Assembly (NCBI GenBank): GCA_002104985.1
Contig: MCGO01000016.1
Location: 248,001 to 312,000 of the forward strand
Length of the DNA stretch: 64,000 nucleotides
Source: Rhizoclosmatium globosum
Lineage: Eukaryota; Chytridiomycota; Chytridiomycetes; Chytridiales; Chytriomycetaceae
Reading direction: 5' to 3'
In this document: piece by piece, positions 1-11,707 of the stretch
How the letters are laid out: each line of letters opens with the position of its first letter
Numbering within the stretch: position 1 is the first letter of the stretch
Translations under genes and position numbers: made by a program
Notes under the pieces: model-generated
Databases searched by the model: none
What the model saw: only the letters and a program-made list of their open reading frames with translations
What the model was told of the DNA's origin: nothing

Positions 1-1151
1 GAGGTTGCGAATGCTGAAGAGATGAGGATTGCTGTTGATGTTGGAGCAAAAATCATTGGTGTGAACAACCGTGATTTGGTGAGTACTTTCCAAAATGTCG
101 TTTGACACAATGCACATTTATTAATGCATTGGATAGCATACGTTCACTGTTGACATGTCAAGAACTTCGACTTTGGCGTCTATGGTTCCAAAGGACACTA
201 TCTTGATTGCCTTGAGTGGAATCACCGGTCGCAGTGATGTTGAGAAGTATGTTGCTAGTGGAGCCGCCGGAGTCCTCGTCGGTGAACACTTGATGAAATC
301 AAAAGACAAGCGTCTTTTCATCCGCGACTTGATTGGTCTCCCCACACCAATGGACATTGTTTCGACGCCCTCATCTACTCCATCCGCCCCAGAAAAGACT
401 CTCGTCAAAGTCTGCGGCATAACAAACGTCTCTGACGCCCAAATCGCCGCCAAATCCGGTGCCAACTTCATTGGCCTTATTTTCGCCCCTTCCCCACGTC
501 AAGTCACCCCCGCCAAAGCAAAAGAAATCATTGATACCTTGACTCAATCAACTCCTCGCCAAAAATTCACTCTCCCAGCCCGTCCACCCCTCTGCAGCAC
601 CCAAGAATGGTACACACGTTCCCACACTGCGCTCAAAACCCACATTGCGACCTCATCCTCAAACACACCCCTCTTTGTCGGAGTGTTTAGTAACACTCCA
701 TTTGAAGAAATCAACGCGATCGTTCGTGAGACTGGACTCGATATGGTTCAATTCCACGGTTCGGAAGACCCTGCTCTTCTTGCTCCCCTGATTTGCGTTC
801 CTGTGATCAAAGCCTTCCATGTTCATAAGGGTGACACGGCTATATCTGTTCTTGCGCAGATTGAGAGAGGAAATGGAGTCCTTGCCGCTGCGTTGTTGGA
901 TACAGGTGTTAAGGGGCTTGAGCAGCAAGGTGGTAGTGGGGTTACGTTTGATTGGGAGCTGGCCAAGAGTCTTGTGAAGGGATGTGGGGTTCCGATTTGG
1001 GTTGCTGGAGGGTTGGATTCAGAGAATGTTGGGAAGGCGTTGCTTTGATTGGGCCTGGGGCTGTCGATGTTTCGAGTGGAGTTGAGGCTCAAAGGGGGTT
1101 AAGGATCACGGAAAGGTTGAACGGTTTGTTGCTGGTGCAAAGGCTGTCTGA
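1..1151 (+). CDS. TRPC: Indole-3-glycerol-phosphate synthase / phosphoribosylanthranilate isomerase (TRPC-type fusion), 3' part
   Basis: This is the 3' end of the fungal multifunctional tryptophan gene. The window opens inside the IGPS domain, at GVNNRDL, and a 58-bp intron (79-136) joins it to HTFTVD. IGPS continues through ALSGI and GVLVGEHLM. From about nt 400 comes the PRAI barrel, with VKVCGI, IGLIF, VQFHG and VDVSSGVE. IGPS forms indole-glycerol phosphate and PRAI isomerises phosphoribosylanthranilate, both in cytosolic tryptophan synthesis. In many fungi a glutamine-amidotransferase domain precedes them, but that part lies outside the window. The last 35 residues need two single-base corrections, near 1047 (GKAL to LIGPG) and near 1096 (GVKDHGKVERFV). 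The corrected stop is at 1149-1151. Family identity is certain; the breaks look like homopolymer errors rather than decay. Confidence 0.93.
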
Positions 1152-1324
1152 AATAGGTTGATATTGACAAATGGAACTGATAAATAAATAAAACAATTCT
1201 ATTCCATAACCAATAAAGTATTGAGTGTTGTGATCCGAGTATGTATATGATTCGTACAGAGTTCCAAATGACCCTATTCAATAAAAATATATTATTGATG
1301 CATATTTATTCCACGATTGAAAGG

Positions 1325-2089
1325 TTAATACTTGTATTTCGTCGAGTAATCTAGCGTTTTCATTAGCTTCTGTTTGAACTTCAATGATATAAACATTACT
1401 TCCCTTGGGCGAAACTACAAGACCACGGCCCTTCCTTGCTCCCTGGAATACCGTTTCTCTGAAATGAACGATTAGTACTGAAAGAATGAATCAGCCAAAC
1501 ACTTACACAATATCAATGAATTCTGTGTATCATCTATCGCCCAATTAATCTTGTTGTTGTTACCAGTTCCCAAATCGACCATGCTGCCAATAATGTCCAC
1601 ATTAGCTCAGCCACATTCCCAAATCAAACAAACTCACATATGCTTATTCCTGTAAAAGAACATAACAGTGCAAGGATCGTAAATTTCATACATGCTGTTG
1701 AAATCCGGTACCTCCGTAGTATCCGCAAGATAAATAACTGCAAAGTTTCGAAGTCGTTCAGCGCATTTGTAGAGCACTTCGTCCATCTGCACACAAGTTG
1801 GGTCCCAATCATGGCCGAACCGGATGACTACGACTCGGTCTTCTTCGCTCCGGATTGCTTGATCGACGTGCCTGGTTTCAAGTGTGTATTGTTAGAGGTG
1901 GATGGAACTGCGCACTGAAGCTGTCAAGGAGAGGTCTTACCAGCCAGATGGAAGATGTGGAAGAAAATAACTAAAGTTTCCAGTTAGTTGTGATGTTGTG
2001 AAAGCTGAATATGGAGGACAGGCTGGTCAAGGCCTAGGTCAAGGCGGACTCAGGTTAGGGTTATGAGGCGGACTTCTGACATACCTCAT
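1325..2089 (-). CDS. DIB1: U5 snRNP thioredoxin-like protein Dib1/Dim1 (TXNL4A family)
   Basis: This is a spliceosomal U4/U6.U5 tri-snRNP protein with a thioredoxin fold, essential for pre-mRNA splicing in known fungi. Five exons are readable. Exon 1 is only 5 nt (ATGAG, 2089-2085) and is followed by gtatgt. Intron 1 (2084-1971) ends after a CTAAC branch site, and exon 2 is 1970-1941 (YFLPHLPSGW). Exon 3 starts at 1871 and carries the family hallmarks FGHDWDPTC, MDEVLY and DPCTVMFF. The next exon gives MVDLGTGNNNKINW, and the last gives ETVFQGARKGRGLVVSPK and then YSTKYKY before the stop. Length matches the usual ~142 residues. One base is missing near 1522, where DDTQ-EFIDIV should read. In a gene this conserved that is best explained as a sequence error. 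Confidence 0.92.
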
Positions 2090-2260
2090 GCACAGTTTCC
2101 AAAATGTTTCCAAATTGGTTGGGTAAACTTGAGAAATGTTCCTCTAACTACGGAGAAATAGTATTCTAACATACTAATTTATGAATCTATATCTGTCATT
2201 AACGAACCTCTAAGTTTTTTTAAGGAAGAAGGATAGTCTTATTGATCAACAACAACCAAA

Positions 2261-3832
<1,572 letters not shown>

Positions 3833-3951
3833 TTTCTGGTGCTTCTTTTTTCTTCGGGTTGAACCGGAACTCTTTCGGCCATCTTGATCTCAAGTCACTA
3901 TATAAGTATTTACATTCTATATAATATGATATTCCTTTAACAAAAAGTAAA

Positions 3952-5304
3952 TCAAGGAACAACAAAGCCTTGCTCATTCAAAAATCTCCATGCTGCCTGA
4001 TTCTGCTTCATATCCTCGTGAACTACCTTGTCTAAATACTCGTTTTCCGACAAATTCAGGTAATTTAGGTGAACGAAATTCTTGATTTCGTTCGGCACGG
4101 ACCCACTTAGTTGGTTTCGCGACACGTTGAATTGCCACAGATTCACCAGGTTGCCTATTTTGGCAGGGATGGGACCAGTAAGATTATTATGGTTCACGTA
4201 GAGACCTGTGTGGCGCATTGGTTAAAATTATGTTCCTGTTGTTGTTATCTGGTTTGGCAGGATGTTCGCTGTATTCACTGTATTCACTCCATCACCTGCC
4301 TTAGTGATATTGAATTGAAAGATTACAGCAAAGAGTTCCGCTCGTGACCTCGCTTCAAAAGTTGTAAACTCGATCCACAGTTCGCGTCGCAAAAGACTGT
4401 TCGCTGCGCTCACTCTCTCAGTGGCCTTGCATGAAGGCAACGAGTTCCGCTCGTGACCTCGTTCCACATTTCGTAAACTCGCTGTATAACTGACTCCACA
4501 ATTCACTCATAAATACAGTACCATGTAAACGCACAAGCCTCCCGATTTCAGGAGGAATAGAGCCAGTCAGATTATTGAATGAGAGTTTACAAAACTGCAG
4601 AGACTCTAGGAGACCAATTTCCGGAGGAATAGGACCAGTGAGGAAATTGTGACTGAGGGAGAGAGTATTTAACCGTGACAGGGCACCAATTTCTGGAGGA
4701 ATGGAACCAGACAAGCAATTTTGAGTGAGCATCAACTTTTTGAGGCTGGATAGATTTCCAATTGAGGCAGGGATGGGCCGGAGAGCCTATTTTGTTCGAG
4801 GTATAGGTATTCAGGGAGACCAGGTTCCCAATTTCGACAGGGATAGGACCTTCAATGTCATTATTAGAGCAGTTGAGAGACTTCAAGTTTGAGAGCAGTG
4901 ACAAGGAAGGCGGCAGCGAGCCAGCAAGTTCATTATGGTCCAAGCAGAGCGAAAGCAAGTTCAGCAATGCGCCAATCTCATCCGGAATCGCGCCAGACAG
5001 TTCACAGCGACTGAATCCAATGTGCAGCTTTGAGGGCGACGCAATCTCAGCAAATGCGCGTTTGAGATTGTGTGGCCAATTCGAAAAGAAGGAACGATCC
5101 GCGGCGGTTGGTTCTGAGGCCAGCCAATCAGAGGCCGAACAGTTTCGCCGAAGAAGCGATCGCAGAAACGCAGACGACGAAAGCACGGACGAGAAGCGGC
5201 GGCTGAGGCGGCGGTGTTGCTGCGCGCCTTCGATCGAAGAAACGAAAAGATGTGCTCAAGAACTTCTCGGGAAGACTGTCGAGTGTGGTGGGCTGGTGTG
5301 CCAT
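3952..5304 (-). CDS. F-box / leucine-rich-repeat protein (plant-like LRR, GxIPxEIG type)
   Basis: The start at 5304 opens with MAHQPTTLDSLP followed, after a one-base correction, by REVLEHIFSFL, an F-box-like helix. Downstream is an array of about nine 24-residue LRRs of the plant type: L-x-SGAIPDEIG, LTGPIPPEIG, LTGSIPPEIG, LSGSVPNEI. Such F-box plus LRR proteins are expanded in chytrid fungi. F-box proteins usually dock substrates to SCF ubiquitin ligases, but no substrate can be inferred here. A 316-bp intron (4206-4521), long for this window, separates RLHG from LYVNHNNL and holds a 40-bp repeat pair. Frameshifts are needed near 5270 and at two positions between 4770 and 4800. The protein ends EQGFVVP. 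LRR identity is certain; the F-box is probable. Confidence 0.8.
4206..4521 (-). other. Long intron inside the LRR gene
   Basis: On the minus strand the exon ends ...TTACATG and is followed by gtactg. The acceptor acag precedes GTCTCTACGTG, joining two LRR segments in frame. At 316 bp it is several times longer than most introns here and contains the duplicated 40-bp element. Confidence 0.65.
4333..4481. repeat. Pair of 40-bp direct repeats (4333-4372 and 4442-4481)
   Basis: Both copies begin with the identical 20-mer GAGTTCCGCTCGTGACCTCG and end with the identical GTAAACTCG; about ten diverged bases lie between. Start-to-start spacing is 109 bp. The shared element contains the short inverted words CGAG and CTCG. 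It could be the remains of a duplicated mobile or structural element in the LRR intron. No coding potential is seen. Confidence 0.7.
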
Positions 5305-5395
5305 CGTAAGTGGGTGCGTGGTTGGTTGGTGGGAGTTGGTGTTCTGCGGTATTTAGGATTAGAAACTGGAAGGATGAAAAGAGATTCGAGAAGAA

Positions 5396-6194
5396 TGTCA
5401 GAATGCCTGATTCAGATTCACAATCACTTTTATCCACCAGATGACATTATACATGAATCACGTAATTTGGCATTGGATACTCCCTCGGATGTTTGGTCAG
5501 CAACAAGCAACTGTGAAGACGGTCTTGAAGTGGACGACGAAGCCAGCGAATACACTGGGACACAGAGCCATGTTGATGACGATGAAATCGCGACAGATTA
5601 TGGCGATGATGATGGATGGGACGCTCGTTCAGAAGATTCTATTGCCAAGAGTATTGACAGCAGCCTCATCAATCATCCACCAACCCCAACGACATCTTCA
5701 ACAATCGACGAAATCAGTAAATCTATATCAAACTCTGATTCAGAAGAATATCTTTCTTGCAAGCTGTGTCCTGGCTTCCTCATTCTCAGGAATCAATTGG
5801 ATCAACACATTATGGAAGTGCACAGCTGGACAGACTCACAACGCGCTCACTTGATAAATGGATGGTACTGGTTAACTGCCGCAAAGATTAATCGACCTGA
5901 GTCGAGCTCTTCTTCACGTCCAAATCGTTGCGATGAAGAAAAGACCCTAGCTTGTCCCAACTGTCCGAAAAAGTTCAAAACAGCTACGTCACTCGCAAAC
6001 CACATTTGTGCTGGCGTAAAGAGTTTAGAAAGTGTCCGTACTGTCGCGTTCTACATTCGTTTCCTACTGCTTTCAGGATTCATTTGTTGACGCACAATGT
6101 TTCTCCCTTTATGTGTACATTGTGTGGCTTTCTTTTGTCATCGAAGCAGGAATTGCGTCGACATCATTGTGCTTCTGGTGTGATTGCTGAATAG
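5396..6194 (+). CDS. C2H2 zinc-finger protein, module 1 of a four-module array
   Basis: The start MSECLIQIHNHF is chosen because the open frame upstream of it is antisense to the LRR gene. An acidic N-terminal half includes DDEIATDYGDDD. It is followed by C2H2-like fingers: CKLCPGF...HIMEVH, CPNCPKKF...HIC, CPYCRVLH...HLLTH and CTLCGFLL...HHC. A one-base correction between about 5990 and 6030 is needed to join the last fingers, and the stop is at 6192-6194. C2H2 fingers normally bind DNA, and acidic stretches can act as activation domains, so a nuclear transcription-factor role is likely but unproven. No introns are evident, unlike the next three modules. No specific orthologue is recognised. 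Confidence 0.68.
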
Positions 6195-6228
6195 ACTTGT
6201 TGTTACTTGTTGTTTTATTCTGATTCAA

Positions 6229-7285
6229 ATGAATGAATCCACCGAAACCAAAAAGCCACACAGTCTCATCGCATCCAACGCCTTTGGAAATACCTCAAAT
6301 TCTACTTCTCGAATCGAGCAAGCGCGTCCTGACTCGAGCGCCACGTTCGCGTCGCAGGCTGCCGTTGAGCTTGCTGTTAAGATTGAACCGTCGTCGGTTG
6401 CTCCAGACGCGTGTTTGGGCCAGTCTGTTAAACCAGATGGAATGAATTCTGAGGAGAAGAGTGTGCTTGGTCTAAGCGATGTGGAAGATGAAGCAACTGA
6501 CTATGCCGAGTCCGAACAAGGAACCGTATCAGCATGGCGACGACGATGATGACATGGCAACAGACTATGGCGATGAAGACACGGATTCTGATTTGGAAGC
6601 ACACGCTGCCTCCTCAAATGATGTGAAAAGGGAGAGTATTGTTGAGACAACAGTCTTGCAACTTCACCCACAAACCTGACCTGTCAAGTATGCCTCAAAA
6701 TATTCAAAACGGAGAGAGTGAGGGAGCTTTCTTGTACTTGCTTATCGTCTAAATCTTACAAGGGTTTCAAAAACCACCAATATGTTCATACAACAGGGAT
6801 TCCTTTTCAATGTGAAACGTGTCTTCAACAATTTGCGACTCAAAGGATTCTATTCAAGCACGTACAACACCATTCCTTGGATAATCGTCCAATAGCACCA
6901 CTTACATGTCCAATTTGTACACAATCCTTCACGTCGTTGATGGTAATTTCTTCTTTCGCAAATTGCTCTATATGAATCAACGAATGTAGGCACGGAGAAG
7001 ACACGAATACAGCTACCACTCATCAAAACCAGGGCATTCGTGTACACAGTGTCCAGCCAACTACGAATGGCCATCAGACTTAAAATTCATTTTGAAAAAG
7101 CGCATGTTAAAGTCGGCAAGTTCATTTGTTCTGTATGTGGGATGAAATTCAAGCAACAACGCGTCCTCACCAAACATAAGGAACAACTTATTTGTTTGCA
7201 AGCTGGGAATGTGGAAGATTTGATTGAAGTGGAAAGAAAAATGGAAATGGAGAGCTCAATTGTAGGGGCTTCTCAGTCAGCATAG
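6229..7285 (+). CDS. C2H2 zinc-finger protein, module 2
   Basis: The start MNESTETKKPH lies only 34 bp after the stop of module 1. The N-terminal region carries a VAPDACLG segment and then the array signature LSDVEDEATDY, followed after a frameshift (~6535) by DDDDMATDYGDED. Fingers follow: CQVCLKIFKTER split by an intron from GFKNHQYVH, then CETCLQQF...HVQHH, CPICTQSFTSLM split by an intron from ARRRHEYSYH, CTQCPANYEW...HFEKAH and CSVCGMKF...H. The tail EDLIEVERKMEME is probably helical. The stop TAG (7283-7285) is directly abutted by an ATG at 7286. It is probably a DNA-binding nuclear protein, target unknown. Confidence 0.68.
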
Positions 7286-8303
7286 ATGGCATTCAATAAA
7301 TCCAGAAGTATTGTCACTTCAAAGCGTCGCCCTTCGCAACAATTTCAACGCGTCTTCACCGACCTATACTACCACATCCTTACCAATTTTTGCTGAGTCA
7401 TACCCGAATCCGAGCGTTGAGGCTGCTGAAGTAGAGACGATGGCAGCGACGGGTCATATTAGATTCTTGAAACTGGGCGCAGAGCCCTCTTTCAATTCAC
7501 ATGAGTTTCTATCGCAGAGAGGGCATTCTTAGTCTGGAAGATGTGGAGGACGAGGCGACTGACTACTGCGAATCCGAACAAGAAACCTTGTTATCTCATG
7601 ATATCGACGACGACCTCGCGACGGATTATGGCGATGAAGATACCGAGTCTGAAAGTGAGCTATTTTCCGCATCCTTGAATGCGTGAGCCCTGTGGCGTCA
7701 AGCTCGCACGTCAACGAAACTGTACAGCTACAGTCAAAGTCTGGTCCGACCAATCTGCTTACTTGCAAATTGTGTCCGCGTGTATTTAAGAGCAAGATCG
7801 TAAGTTATCCTTTTCTATTGTGCACGAGCCTAAATGGCAAAACATATTGGTTAGGGTACGAACAGCATCAGTTTGTTCACACGGAAAAGAAACCCTTCAA
7901 ATGCAAGACGTGCTCGAAACAGTTTCTGTACGAGATATCATGGTGAAACACGAAAAACGCGGTTGTAAAAAGAGTAATGCGCCGCAACATTCAATACGAC
8001 AAACCAAACCAAAGGATATCGTAAGAAACGCTTTTTTCTATTGAGCTCTTTACTAAGACGCGAACTTAGACGCGCGTGTTTCAGCCTGTCGTGCCAAAGG
8101 AGACCGAAATCCAAACCTCAGGAATCCTCTTTCACCCTCCAACAAGCGGCTTTTGAATGTTCAGAATGTCAGCCTCGTTCAAATTTCTGTGTAGATTGAG
8201 TGCCCACTTCCAAAGGATGCACAAAAAGGGTCACCCATATTCCTGCTCGTTTTGTGGAAAGGGATATTTCAAGAGATATGAGCGTGATGACCATGTAAAC
8301 TAA
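7286..8303 (+). CDS. C2H2 zinc-finger protein, module 3
   Basis: The first ATG (7286) touches the stop of module 2; 7311 and 7501 are alternative starts, since frames switch in this N-terminal region. The array signature is SLEDVEDEATDYCESEQ followed by [16 protein letters not shown]. Fingers: CKLCPRVFKSK split by an intron (starting gtaagttat, ending ttag) from GYEQHQFVH, then CKTCSKQF, then KHEKRGC, then an intron beginning after KPKDI. The last two are CSECQ...HFQRMH and CSFCGKGYFKRYERDDH. Frameshifts are needed near 7680, 7915 and 8190. The close match to module 2 in both signature and intron placement supports origin by tandem duplication. Confidence 0.62.
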
Positions 8304-8500
8304 GAAGTTTGTTTGAGGGCACAGACTGTTGGAGCGTTTGAAAGTGTAAGCGGGAGTGGTCCTACAAGAAACTCTTTAGACTCGCATTTGGAGAAGTTGC
8401 CGCACTTTGTTGAAGTCTCAGTGGCATCTAAGTCGACATAATTGTGTATAAAAGAATAACTACTTGCTCCTAGTTTTAATTTATTTGCTGGATTTATCAA

Positions 8501-9862
8501 TGAAAAGAAATCATAGCACTCGCAGTGCTGTCAAACGCGGACTCGAAGCCTTCCCTTCTGTGGCCTAAAAGTTTCTTTCAAAAACCCATACAAGAGCTCC
8601 ATAATTTTCGCGTCGCGGCGGGGGCTGAATCGGATATACTCCCCGCAGCAGACGAGAGTCAACCCGAGGTTCCACACAAGACGCGTGGGCGGGCTGGTCG
8701 TTTGATTTGACGGGATTATATTCCGGAGAGAGAGCTGCTCTTGGTTTGGTGGATGTCGCGGACGAGGCGACTGATTATGGCGGGTCGGAAAACGGAATCT
8801 TGTCAGATGATGACGACTTAGCGACGGACTATGGAGATGACGAAATGAAAATGAGATTGAAGGCGATAATGATTCACTGGTTGACGTGGAATCACTGGCG
8901 AGTGACGATGATGTTGACGCGCTGTTGCAGCGAAGCATATCAGTAATACGGGCGTGTAAACCAAAGAAAGAAAAACGAGTTGGTCCAATTATTTGAGGTT
9001 TGCCAGAAGGTGTTCTTATCTCTAAGAGTAAGTGTGTTTTGGTGGGGTCAAATAATATGTTAAAATTGCACTCCAACAGGGTTTTCGCGAGCACCGAAGG
9101 CTTCACACGGGAGAAAAGCCATATAAATGCAAAAAATGTGGTCTAACCTTTACGTTCCTGGGGTCTCTTCGAAGTCACGAGAAGAAACATTTGCATCCCA
9201 AACTCAAAAAACTGAAGAAAGCCCCGTTGCTCCCGACAACCCCGTTCCTCAATGGCCCCGTTCTCAACACAGCCCCGTGAATCTAGAAGATCCTAAAGTA
9301 AGAATAAATTTACTGCCATTGTCTATAACTTACTGTAAATGGTACAGCCGTTTGTGTGCAGCTTATGTCCAGCTCGGTTCGCTGCACACAATCTACGTCG
9401 ATTCCACGAGACAGCATGCAAAAAGAATAACGTAGTTGATTTCCCAAATGGTTTAATGTGCCCAAAATGTCCGGAAGTCTTTTACTCGTCTGGTGTAAGT
9501 CACAAACCCTTGACTACCATTCCATCTGACCCACCATACGGCAGGCTTTTGATCGTCACAAATACGCGCATTCCAAAAGGCCACTCAAGTCCTGCTTGTA
9601 CTGTCCAGCTTCGTTCACGTGGGCATTCAAACTTCGGGAGCACATTGAACGTGAACACACAAAGATCAAGCCATTCACATGTGATAATTGTGGGCAGGGA
9701 TTTTTCCGTAAAGATACACGAAATACTCATGTTGAAAACCGTGTCTGCTTGAAACATGCTGCAGATGTTGCTGTTGCTGTTGAAAAGTTGGATCAACAGT
9801 TATCCTCGCAAATGGCTGTCTGCTGTAACTGTGGGATCACGTTAAATCAAAGTGGCATTTAA
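8501..9862 (+). CDS. C2H2 zinc-finger protein, module 4
   Basis: A 197-bp spacer follows module 3. The start is uncertain: 8501 ([14 protein letters not shown]) or 8525 in another frame. The signature reads [15 protein letters not shown] and [12 protein letters not shown], followed after a frameshift (~8845) by more acidic sequence. An intron then precedes [17 protein letters not shown], a canonical C2H2 linker. Further fingers: [29 protein letters not shown] split by an intron from [17 protein letters not shown]...HIEREH and CDNCGQGFF...HVENRVC, then a final CCNCG. The protein ends LNQSGI. Likely a nuclear DNA-binding protein; no named orthologue recognised. Confidence 0.65.
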
Positions 9863-10066
9863 ATAGACACGAGTGTAAACCGGTTTGAAGATAAATAAAG
9901 ATTAACCTCAAGTGAAGTCGAAATGTAAGGAAAGGAGGCAAACTGATTGAAAATTCGTAATTTTACTGCCGTGATTGGTATAACCGTTATTGTTTCAATA
10001 TTATAGATTTGGTGTTTCTGGAAAGTTTGAGAAGGTGAACACTTCATCGATTCAAACTCCGCCCTA

Positions 10067-11578
10067 ATGAGCTCCACCATCCCTCTCGAGCACAAGTATA
10101 TATCTGTGCTTGAAAGCAACGTTGAACTCCGTGCCCAACTCCGCGAAGCTCAAGCCGCTCTCGCCGCGGTGAAAGCGGAACTCGCTGAGTCACGCACCGC
10201 CAACGCCACCCTCAAAGCCCTTCTCGAACAACAAAACAAACCATCTGATTCCCCGGCGCTGCAAACCTTACCGCGGCAAACCGACTCAAAGAGCCCCGAT
10301 GACCAACCGTCAAACCCGTCAACCGTTGCCATCATGCACCCTTGGGCCTCACTTGCAAAGGATGCGAATCCAACATACATGGCAAACGCAGACTCAAAGC
10401 GTGAACTCATGCTTCGCATTCTCTACCAAGTCCGAAAATTCATATTCACAAGTTGAATCACAACTCAGGCGACATATCACCTAAGGAATGCGGAATCTTG
10501 TTTGAAAGAGGTCGCCCGCCAACGAATATGAAGGTTCCAGATGGATTGAAGGCGGAATTTGTGAAATGGTTCAATGATGCAGTGGTCCGAAACTTTGTTG
10601 GTGAAAGTAGCATTGACGAGGATAGTATAAATGAGGGTGCTGACAACGGAATTAATGACGACAGTAGTACTTCAGGTGGATGATGTCGGAAATACCACCT
10701 TTTCGCCCTTCTTGCCGGAACGCCGAGCTGCGAAACAAGCCTTTAAGCGAATCAGGGACGAATTGGACGAAGAAGACGACGAGGAAGAATATAGCCATTT
10801 CAAGAAGAATCCTGTCAAATTCGAGCCGTCAAAGCCTTCCGAGGTTCCAAGACGAAATCTAGTTTGTCAGAATCTTGCAAACCTTCAACTAAAGATGCTA
10901 CTCAAGTGTCGAAACGAAAACGAAGCTCTCTTTCTCGTCAGCAACCTGTCGAACTGGTGCCAAAGAAGGAGATGTCGTTAACCACTACAACACATTCTTC
11001 GCGGAATCAACAGCCACAAGTCGAATCAATACTTCCTGATACTCACTTTCCTCAACTACAACTATTCCCTCCGCCTTATCGCAAATCCAATATACTCCTC
11101 CAGAAAGCCGTCTTCCCTCTACTGCCCCATCTTCTCCATTCTCTTCAATTTCCCCCTCTAGTCCACCGCCATTCCTGGACATTGATGCGTTCCCTTCAGA
11201 ATCAGATATTGTTCACTCAATGGCTTGTTCTACAGTGAAACCTGTTCCATTTCAAACGTAAGGCACTCACTATTTCCGTAAACTGTAAATTCATGAACAT
11301 TTCTTCACAGGATCTTGTGCAACATGATGCCAACGTATACATTACTACCTGATTCTCATCGCGATGCTATTGAACAAGGAGTTTGTCTGTTTCTGAAATT
11401 GTTAATAGGAGATGAAGAAGAGTATCGTAAGGAATGCATTCATACTGAAAAGAGTGCGGAAGGTGATATTAAGGAGATAGTCGTAGTTCCCGAGGAAGCA
11501 CGGGAAGATTTTGTAGATTGGGCGTATGAAGAGTTGAGGAGGTTGTTTCCTGGAGTCGAAGTTTCGAAAGTAGCTTGA
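10067..11578 (+). CDS. Uncharacterised protein with N-terminal coiled coil and two similar C-terminal-type segments
   Basis: The N-terminus starts MSSTIPLEHKYISVLES and forms a coiled coil of about 50 residues (ELRAQLREAQAALAAVKAEL). A conserved-looking segment follows around nt 10400-10610, containing KECGILFERGRPP and LKAEFVKWFNDAVVRNF. Next are an acidic run (DELDEEDDEEEY), a Ser/Pro-rich stretch (SSPFSSISPSSPPPF) and an intron (~11260-11310). The C-terminal segment has EEEYRKEC and AREDFVDWAYEELRRLF and ends EVSKVA. Frame changes are needed near 10455, 10685 and in 10900-11100. The two segments resemble each other, which suggests an internal duplication. I do not recognise the family. A nuclear role is possible from the acidic and coiled-coil content, but nothing shows it. 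Confidence 0.55.
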
Positions 11579-11707
11579 GTTTGTACTGGACGGAATAGGT
11601 CCATTGTAAGAGTTCGTTCTGTATAAAAAAAGTGATCCCATTTCTTTCTCCTTGATTTAATCTGATTAAATTGATTCAACAAAACCACCCCCAAACACTT
11701 CACAAGA

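Noticed and set aside
4855..5395. Long open plus-strand frame upstream of zinc-finger module 1
   Set aside because: It is the antisense of the F-box/LRR gene, whose LRR motifs read clearly on the minus strand. The zinc-finger gene is better started at 5396.
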